NCBI RefSeq assembly: GCF_963675165.1
Contig: NC_087384.1
Coordinates: forward strand, 341,001-405,000
Source of the DNA: Halichondria panicea
Lineage: Eukaryota > Porifera > Demospongiae > Suberitida > Halichondriidae
Direction of reading: 5' to 3'
Length of the DNA stretch: 64,000 bases
Shown: piece after piece, positions 56,241-64,000 of the stretch
How positions within the stretch are numbered: the first letter of the stretch is position 1
Layout: every line of letters starts with the position of its first letter
Made by a program: the position numbers and the translations under genes
Notes under the pieces: model-generated
Databases searched by the model: none
What the model was told of the DNA's origin: nothing
Seen by the model: the letters and a program-made list of their open reading frames with translations, nothing else

Positions 56241-59200
56241 ATGTCAGGCTCAAAGATAGTTCTTCCAAGCTCTGATGCTGAGCAATATACTGGAAACATT
56301 CTTCTTAACACAGTTTCAATTATTTCCAGGCCTAAAGGTATGATTCTATTTAGCTACAAGTTATGAGTTTCTTTTAGGTCAGAGTGGCCGCAGGAACGCC
56401 TATACGAGTGATAATCGTCCAAGTTGGTGGCCAAAAGATGTGGTGTTTTGCTGTTTGAAAGGTATATAGCACACAGTAGATATGACTGTGCAAAATTCAT
56501 TGCTAGGTTACATGTCATTGTGTGTGTTTTTAGGGTCCAAGGCTGCCGCCACGAATGGTATCACTACAGTACACCGGAGAAAGGTATTGGCAGCTTTCTT
56601 GGAGAAATGTCCGGAGCAGTACACAATGTAAGTTTTTAAGGAAAGCACTGCAACCTCAGTACACATGATAACACTTTTGATTTGCATGCAGAAATAGTAC
56701 AAGAGAGTGGGAAAACCTTATAAGAAGTGTGCCAAAGGTTCAAAGTCCATAATTAATGCAGCTCTTTCCTCACACTTGCAGCTACCATTCTAGTGCAGAG
56801 CTAACTCCTAAGTAGAATAGAACGAGGCTTCAACATATGCAAAATTAGCCATAACTCGAATGAAGCATTATTTTGTAAATCACTAATTGCAATGTAGAAA
56901 ACGTGACTAGAAGCCTATAAAAGCTCTTACTTGCCCTTCATTTATCATTGAGCAGCTGCAGTAGTCTATACACACACAAACACACTACTGTACACCTTGC
57001 TGCCAGGCATATTAATACAGTATGATAATGTGTTGCTCACAGTTCACCTCCAGTTTATCAAGTTGGTACAAAGAGAGCCAGGATGATGGCAGACTCAAAG
57101 ATAGTTCTTCCAAGCTCTAATACTGAGGAATATTCTGGAAGTATTCTTCGTGGCATCATTTCCCGTATTGTGAACCCTAAAGGTGCCATATGTCTGTTTG
57201 TTTGGCTACAGAACGAAATTTATTGACAATCTTGTACGTAGGTCAGAGTCACAGAAACTTCTTTACAAGGGATAATTCTCCAAGTTGGTGGCCAAAAGAT
57301 GTGGCATTTTCTCATATAGGTATATTTTATAGCCAGATAGTTTCAAAATGTGTTGCTAGTTTATAATTGTTATGTATAATTATGTCATTTTGTTGTTTTT
57401 TGGGGGCCCAAAGATTATATCACTGCTGTAAGCCAGAGAAAGATTTTGGCAGCTTTCTTTGAGAAATGTCCTGACCAGTACACAATGTAAGTAATGCCCA
57501 TCAGGTTACAGATATTAATGTGTGTTGCATCATTGCTCACAGATCACATCCAGTTGATCAGCAAAACTCTGCTTCGATAGTTGAAACTGACCAGCCAGAA
57601 GTCCCTGCTCTGAAGAATGCAGTTGGTACAAAGAGAGCCAGGATGATGCCAGGCTCAAAGATAGTTCTTCCAAGCTCTGATGCTGAGGAATATTCTGGAA
57701 ACATTCTTCAGAGCGTAATGATACGTATTGCAAACTCTAAAGGTATGATTCTATTTAACTGCAGTCCGAAATTTCTTAGAGTTTCTTGTAGGTTGGGGCA
57801 AAAATTTCTACACAAGTGACAATTGCCCAAGTTGGTGGCCAAAAGATGTGGTGTTTGCTCCAATGACAGGTATGTACTCAGAAGTACACACGTGTGTGCA
57901 GAGTTTGTTGCTTGGGTAACTACTGTATTTACTTGATTAAACGCCCGGACGTTTATTTCATATCGAAGTCTGTAGAGGGGGCGTTTAAACGAGATGGGCA
58001 CTTATTCGAAACGGGCGTTTATTGTTGAATCTACTCCAAACTCTTGCACAGCAGTTGTTGTTTATGCTCTTTTTGGCTGCTGCCACAGCTCTCAGCTTAT
58101 ATCTTAAGTCATAGGAGTGGTGTTTCTCCCTCTGTGCTGGTATCTCTCTCTCTGCCATCATAAAAAGTATCTATATTCTATGCTGCCATGCTTGCAACTG
58201 CATGGTTCTACGTGCTAATTCAGCTCCACCCACAGTGCCACGCCCATACATGGGCATTTACAGAGCTTTTACCCTGGGCGTTTAAACGAGATGGGCGTTT
58301 AATCAAGGAGGGCGTTTAATCAAGTAAATACGGTATATAATGCATATCGATTATATTGTTATTGGTATTGATCTTTAGGGCTCAGAGCTATTGGTATTGT
58401 CACTAGTGTACACTGGAGAAAGGTATTGGCAGCTTTCCTGGAGAAATGTCCTGAGCAGTACACAATGTAAGTGTGAATCGCTCTTTCAGATATTAATGTG
58501 TGTTGCATCATTGCTCACAGATCACCTCCAGTTGGTACAAAGAGAGCCAGGATGCCAAGCTCAAAGATAGTTCTTCCAAGCTCTGATGTTGAGGAATATA
58601 CTGGAAACATTCTTCAGAGGACAGTTTCACGTATTGCGAAGCCTAAAGGTATGATTCTATTTAGCTACAAGTTATGAGTTTCTTGTAGGTCGGAGTGGCC
58701 GCAGGAATGCCTATACGACTTATAATCGTCCAAGTTGGTGGCCAAAAGATGTGGTATTTTCCTGTTTGAAAGGTATATAGTACACAATAGATATGTGCAA
58801 AATTTGTTGCTAGGTTACATGTCATTGTGTGTGTTTTTAGGGCCCAAGGCTGCCATGAATGGTATCGCTACTGTACACCGGAGAAAGGTATTGGCAGCTT
58901 TCTTGGAGAAATGTCCGGAGCAGTACACAATGTAAGTTTTTATGAAAGCACCGCAACCTCCTCGGTGCACACGCTAAAACTTTTGATTTGCATTTTGAAC
59001 GAAGAAATGGTGCAAGAGAGTGGGAAAACCTTAAGAAGTGTGCCAAAAGTTCAAAGTCCATAATTAATGACTGCAGCTCTTTCCTCACTGTTGCAGCTAC
59101 CGTTCTATTGCAGAGCTTACAAACACACTACTGTACACCTTGCTTCCAGACATAATTAATACAGATATTATAATATGTTGTATCATCACTCACAGATCAC

Positions 59201-60694
59201 GTCCAGTTGATCAGCAAAACTCTGCCTCGGCTGATCTACTAAAACACCCACTCACTGGTACAAAGAAAACCAGGATAATGGCAGACTCAAAGATAGTTCT
59301 TCCAAGCTCTAATGCTGAGGAATATTCTGGAATAGATCTCCGTACCATAATTTCCCGTATTGTGAAGCCTAAAGGTACATGTGTGTATCATTGTAGTTTA
59401 GCTGCAGGACGACGTTTATTTGAATTTCTTGTAGGTAAAAGAAAGTTCTACACAAGTGATAACTGTCCAAGTTGGTGGCCAAAAGATGTGGCGTTTACTG
59501 CTCCAACAGGTATGGTCAGAAGTGCACAGCCTAACAGCAGATGTTTGCAAAATTCTTGTCTATAGGCTAATCAAAATCGTTTCATTGTGTGTTTTAGGGG
59601 GGAGCAAAGCTATCGCAAATAATATCACTGTTGGAAACATGAGAATGATTTTAGCATCTTTCTTGGAGAAATGTCCTGAGCAGTACACAATGTAAGTCAA
59701 ATTGATGTATTTCATTATACCCGTGGATTTCCTCCAGATCACCTGGGAAATTGCTACTCAATCCCCCCTCTTCCCCACTCGTTGGTGATAAGCAACCAGT
59801 GAGAGAAGTCAGCCCACAAAGTTCCTCTGAAAGTGATCAAGAAGAGCCTGTAGGAATGAACCAAATACCACCTACTGGAGCTAATCGTACCCGATCAGTT
59901 GGAGCCGCCACAATCAGCACTGCTGCACAACATGCAAGCCCAAAGCTTATCCTACCCAGCTCTTGTGCAAATGACTACTCTCAACCTAGTCTCATTTCGC
60001 TAATTCGAAAGATTTTAAATCCCAAAAGTAAGTCGTTTGTGTTGTCCTATATAACAACTATATACTAACATGAATATTTTTTGCAGGGCGACACTTCATA
60101 TACTCCAATGCTAATTGTCCCAGCTGGTGGCCGACTGATGTACCATTCATTAGGGCGGAAGGTTCATAGCAATGCATAATTATGCGTAAACGTCAAAGGA
60201 AAACATTGTTTTAGTTCAAATATTTTACACTGATCAGAAATAGAGACCCTAAGTTCTACTTTTTCTTGTACAGATATGGAAGCTAAGGACAGGACAAAAG
60301 TACTGACAGCTTTCCTGGGGAAATGTCCTGACCAGTACACAATGTAAGTAATGCCCATCAGGTTACAGATATTAATGTGTGTTGCATCATTGCTCACAGA
60401 TTACCTCCAGTTAATCAGCAAAACTCTGCCTCGATAGTTGAAACTGACCAACCAGATGACACCATCGCTGATGTACAAATGAATGCAAATGAATCTGATG
60501 CTGAATCTGATGCTAGCATAACAAGTGACCCCGAAGACCTGGTGAATAGTCTAGAGCAGCACCTTCTGGATTCTAGGAAAAGAAGGCTCGACGCTGAGAG
60601 GAAAGTTGAGGAGCTGACGGAAGAAGTCAAACGTCTCAGAGAAGAAAGGAAGTATATAGGTTCTATTGTGAAACGATCACGACTCCATCACTAG
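56241..60694 (+). CDS. R8: poly-NRF1-like-domain protein, 6 modules + coiled coil, rewired 5' end
   Basis: Predicted exons: 56241-56337, 56378-56461, 56534-56627; 57043-57182, 57242-57319, 57414-57486; 57543-57742, 57792-57869, 58379-58466; 58521-58648, 58689-58772, 58841-58931; 59196-59374, 59435-59509, 59598-59691; A'B'C' 59738-60027, 60087-60161, 60274-60343; last exon 60400-60694. From ATG 56241 ([11 protein letters not shown]) this gives 770 codons without a stop; from 56106 it gives 45 more. It is the block-duplicate partner of R5. Module 3 has a 4-codon linker insertion. Module 2 exon C uses the displaced acceptor. The acceptor of the type-2 exon has lost TCACAG (CCTCCAG). Confidence 0.63.
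56628..57020 (+). repeat. Repeat X copy in R8 intron
   Basis: Partner of 38060-38470, in the same intron position of the duplicated block. Confidence 0.55.
57923..58335. mobile_element. MITE 'Z', uninterrupted copy
   Basis: Inverted ends TGTATTTACTTGATTAAACG / CGTTTAATCAAGTAAATACG with a TA boundary; ~410 bp, no frame. It serves as the empty-site control for the nested insertions at 39916-41719. Confidence 0.82.
58932..59160 (+). repeat. Repeat X, shortened copy in R8 intron
   Basis: Partner of 42312-42540. It has the same 3' truncation, so the truncation is older than the block duplication. Confidence 0.5.
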
Positions 60695-61070
60695 TGTTTA
60701 GTCCCTCATTATCCTCATACTTAACTGTCCATTAATTATGTTGTAAAATCAAAGATGGTCATTCATCCACGGTGGATTCAGTTTTCAACTTGTTCTAATT
60801 TATATCACATTTCTAGTTTGTTGTATTCTCCAGCATTGCTCACTCTCATTCTTGTATGTAGATCTACTCCCTCTATTCATGATAATGCTACCAGAACATT
60901 TGACATCCATGGAATTGCAAATGACATGATTTCAATGCTATAATTATAATTAGTAATACAGAGCAATAACTGCCATGCATGGCTATCAAGTGAGATTTGT
61001 TGTTGCCTGTTCAAAGCTTTTCCCTGTAACGATTAGTACCCAATCCACGTGGTTTGACAGCTAAACAAAG
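60695..61070 (+). promoter_or_regulatory. R8 3' flank and leader/promoter of R9
   Basis: Shared spacer, then the leader (61001-61052) ending CCACGTGGTTTGACAG, with an E-box CACGTG as in R1. It closely resembles 27000-27362. Confidence 0.5.
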
Positions 61071-64000
61071 ATGATGCCAGGTTCAAAGATAGTTCTTCCA
61101 AGCTCTAATGTTGATGATTATACTGCAACAGCTCTTCATAGCACAATTACTCGTATTGTGAACCCTACAAGTAAGCTTCTGATTACATCCCCTTCTCGCT
61201 ACAGAGCTAAAAATTCTCTTGACTACCTGCAGGTGTGAAGGATGCAAGCAGCAAAGAAATCTACAAGATTGAGAATTGTCCGAGTTGGTGGCCAAAAGAT
61301 GTGCTGTTTTCTTCTGTGTTAGGTATAATTAGATCATAGATTATCTATGGGTACGTATTTTAATATAGTCGGAGCACAGTGCTACCAGTAGATCTTCCAC
61401 GGTAGATCTATGTCCAATATTCGTTTGTTGTTTGTCTGTAGTGCCCAAGGCTGTCACGAATGGTATCACAGTTGTACACCTAAGAAAGATTTTAGCAGAT
61501 TTCTTGGAGAAATGTCCTGAGCAGTACATAATGTAAGTAATGCCCATCAGGTTACAGATATTAATGTGTGTTTCACAGATCACCTCCAGTTGATCAGCAA
61601 AATTCTGACTCGACAGTTGAAACTGACCAACCAGAAGACCCTGCAGTTGGTACAAAGAGAGCCTGTATGGGCCCAAAGATAGTTCTTCCAAGCTCTGATG
61701 TTGAGGAATATACTGGAAACGTTCTTCAGAACATAGTTTCAAGTATTTCGAAGCCTAAAGGTATGATTCTATTTAGCTACAAGTTATGAGTTTTTTGTAG
61801 GTTGGAGTGGCGGCAGGAACGCCTATACGAGTACTGATCGTCCAAGTTGGTGGCCAAAAGATGTGGTGTTTTGCTGTTTGAAAGGTATTTACAGTAGATA
61901 TGTGGACAATTCGTTGCTAGGTTACATGTCATTGTGCGTGTCATTCTTCAGGGTCAAAGGCGATGTCAAATGGTATCACAGTTGTACACCGGAGAAAGGT
62001 ATTGGCAGCTTTCTTGGAGAAATGCCCTGAGCAGTACACAATGTAAGTTTTATGCAAGCACCGCAACCTCGGTGCATATGCTAAAACTTTGATATATATG
62101 TATGCAGAAACGGTGCAAGAGAAACCTTATAAGAAAGTTCAAAGTCCATAATTAATGGCTGCATTCTCATAAACAGTGCATCTCTTTCCTCACTCTTGTT
62201 CTAGTGCAGAGCTAACTATTAAGTGGAATAGCACGAGTCTTAAGAAGTTCAACGTATTCAAAATTAGCCATAACTCGAGAATGAAGCATTATTTTATAAA
62301 TCCATGTCGTGACTAGAACCCTATAAAAACTCTTACTTGCCCTTCATTTATCATTGAGCAGCTACAGTAGTCTATACACACACAAACACACTACTGTACA
62401 CCTTGCTGCCAGGTATAATTATTAATGTGTGTTGCATCATTGCTCACAGATCACGTCCAGTTGGTCAGCAAAAAAACTCTGCTATACAAAAAAGTTTTGG
62501 TACAAACAGCTCAAAAATAATTCTTCCAAGCTCTAATGCTGAGGAATACATTGGACTCTTTCTTCGTAGCACCGTTTCCCATATTGCGAACCCTAAAGGT
62601 ACATGTGTCATATTATGTTTATACTACAGAACAAAATGTATTGACAATCTTGTAGGTCGGAAGGGCGGCAGCTTCTACAGGAATAATAATTGTCCAAGTT
62701 GGTGGCCAAAAGATGTGGCGTTTGTTCCTTCAGGTATATTTTATAGTCATGGCAGATAGTTTCAAAATGTGTTGCTAGTTTATAATTGTTATGTATAATT
62801 ATGTCATTTTGTTGTTTTTTGGGGGCCCAAAGATTATATCAATGCTGTAAACCAGAGAAAGATTGTGGCAGCTTTCTTGGAGAAATGTCCTGAGCAGTAC
62901 ACAATGTAAGTAATGCCCATCAGGTTACAGATATTAATGTGTGTTGCATCATTGCTCACAGATTATCTCCAGTTGATCAGCAAAACTCTGCCTCGGCATT
63001 TGAAACTGACCAACCAGAAGACCCTGCGGTTGGTACAAAGAGAGTCAGGAGGATGCCAGGCTCAAAGATAGTTCTTCCAAGCTCTGATGTTAAGGAATAT
63101 TCTGGAAACTTTCTTCGTGACACAATTTCAAATATTGCGAACCCTAAAGGTATAAACTACGTACTAGTCTCGAAATCCAGCCGGTTCTCATTAGTAGCGT
63201 GGGAGGGAGAGAACCGTCTGGTGACTCTGGGCATACTTTTCTATCATCGGACGGAATGTTGGTAGAGTATATACATTGGAGCCTTATCCACAAGAATGTA
63301 AGATAGCTTTCACAGTTCTTTTAATTTAGTGCGCATTAAATTGTGGTTATTATCCACGCGGTTAACACATTCCTGGCTGGCAGAACAGAACGCCCAGAGT
63401 GAGAACTAATGAGAACTGGCTGGAATTCGAGACTGATGAACTGCATGCATGTCATAGAAATTTCTTTGAGTTTCTTGTAGATTTGATGATCAGAAAGTGC
63501 TACAGTAGTGAAAATTGTCCAAGTTGGTGGCCAAAAGATGTGCCTTTTTGTATTCTGTCAGGTATGGTCAGAAGTGCACAGCCTAACAGTAGATATGTGC
63601 AAAATTCGTTACTACTAAGTTATTGTGTGTGTTTTAGGGCCCACAGTTTCCGACCAGAGAAGAAAGGTATTGGCAGCTTTCTTGGAGAAATGTCCGGAGC
63701 AATACACAATGTAAGTTTTTATGAAAGCACTGCAACCTCAGTACACATGATAACACTTCTGATTTGCATGCAGAAATAGTACAAGAGAGTGGGAAAACGT
63801 TATAAGAAGTGTGCCAAAGGTTCAAAGTCCGTGGCTGCATTCTCATAAAACAGTGCAGCTCTTTCCTCACTCTTGCAGCTACCGTTCTAGTGCAGAGAAA
63901 ATCTCAAAATATGACTTTTTTAGCAGAATCTCACTGAAAAAATGTATTAAAACGTGATCGACTAGAAGCCTATAAAAGCTCTTACTTGCCCTTCATTTAT
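61071..64000 (+). CDS. R9: poly-NRF1-like-domain gene, first 4 modules, cut by window edge
   Basis: Predicted exons: 61071-61170, 61233-61322, 61442-61532; 61579-61760, 61801-61884, 61952-62042; 62450-62598, 62656-62733, 62833-62905; 62962-63149, 63481-63561, 63638-63710; the gene continues beyond 64000. It begins [12 protein letters not shown]. Module 3 has a short Gln/Lys linker and the displaced exon-C acceptor. Module 4 carries the full TAGTCTCGAA MITE in its A-B intron. Its exon C is shortened in frame ([15 protein letters not shown]). Modules 2-4 correspond to R6 modules 3-5. No stop was found in the visible part. Confidence 0.63.
62043..62415 (+). repeat. Repeat X copy in R9 intron
   Basis: Same deletion form as 46588-46960. 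Ends CACACACAAACACACTACTG then TACACCTTGCTGCCAGGTAT. Confidence 0.55.
63165..63434. mobile_element. TAGTCTCGAA-ended MITE in R9 module 4 A-B intron
   Basis: About 270 bp, inverted ends as at 47705-47984, same insertion point after GAAACTACGTAC-like sequence, so inherited by duplication rather than inserted twice. Confidence 0.78.
63711..64000 (+). repeat. Repeat X copy, cut by window edge
   Basis: Begins after exon C of R9 module 4 with TATGAAAGCACTGCAACCTC and reaches AGAAGCCTATAAAAGCTCTT before the end of the window. Confidence 0.55.

Larger units (their letters stand above)
33651..60694. repeat. ~18-kb tandem segmental duplication
   Basis: The end of R3 + R4 + R5 matches the end of R6 + R7 + R8 in module order, shared deletions, intron repeats and spacers. 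Offsets of landmarks: R3/R6 last exons 18093, R4/R7 starts 18111, R4/R7 ends 18494, R5/R8 ends 16590. The last differs because R5 carries the extra repeat X and nested satellite. Homology extends left to at least 27846/47502. Confidence 0.85.

Noticed and set aside
17247-64000. CRISPR-like array or bacterial repeat proteins
   Set aside because: The repeats are kilobase-scale exon cassettes with GT..AG introns; there are no short direct repeats with unique spacers.

Overview
The window looks like nuclear DNA of an early-branching animal, most likely a demosponge. The genes have many short introns with GT..AG borders, there are long (GT)n tracts, and many small non-autonomous DNA transposons (MITEs) are present. 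A recognisable metazoan RAD9 sits in the middle. A recurrent repeat ending in a GCGCATGCGC palindrome resembles an abundant Amphimedon repeat as I remember it, but I could not check this. I saw no prokaryotic operons, rRNA or tRNA.

Layout. (1) 1-7543, minus strand: four head-to-tail genes of one family (L1 to L4, numbered outwards from the centre; L3 decayed, L4 cut by the window edge). (2) 7742-10978, minus strand: a multi-exon gene for a Ser/Pro-rich nuclear-type protein of roughly 780 residues, not securely identified. (3) 11523-16978, plus strand: RAD9 of the 9-1-1 checkpoint clamp, ten exons, 560 residues; its eighth intron carries a higher-order ~340-bp satellite. (4) 17247-64000, plus strand: nine more head-to-tail genes of the same family as region 1 (R1 to R9, R9 cut by the edge). 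The two arrays point away from each other with the two single-copy genes between them.

The family. Every gene is built from a three-exon cassette. Exon A carries a linker plus [10 protein letters not shown]...L...I..I.NPK, exon B carries the invariant [CR]PSWWPKDV.F, and exon C carries [15 protein letters not shown]. This order, the WWP.D[IV].[WF] core and the downstream helix ending in K.C match the DNA-binding region of NRF1/P3A2/Erect wing as I know it. The cassette is repeated 4 to 9 times per gene. A Ser/Glu-rich variant (A'B'C') recurs at fixed places, and each gene ends in one 3' exon coding an acidic stretch, a coiled coil and a basic tail. Splice phases are the same in every cassette (A 2-1, B 1-1, C 1-2), so whole cassettes can be gained or lost in frame. 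With the splice sites I assign, L1, L2 and R1 to R8 all give uninterrupted reading frames of about 516 to 1174 codons. I read the locus as a fast-evolving array of 'poly-NRF1-domain' proteins, a possible analogue of polydactyl zinc-finger arrays. The function is inferred, not shown.

Ongoing change is visible: a ~18-kb block (end of R3 + R4 + R5) is duplicated as end of R6 + R7 + R8; MITEs can be timed and their target duplications read from sister copies that lack them; MITE-linked deletions removed exon B from three modules; and several genes have recruited an internal ATG of exon A as start codon. Two repeats inside the arrays carry perfect or near-perfect NRF1 consensus sites.
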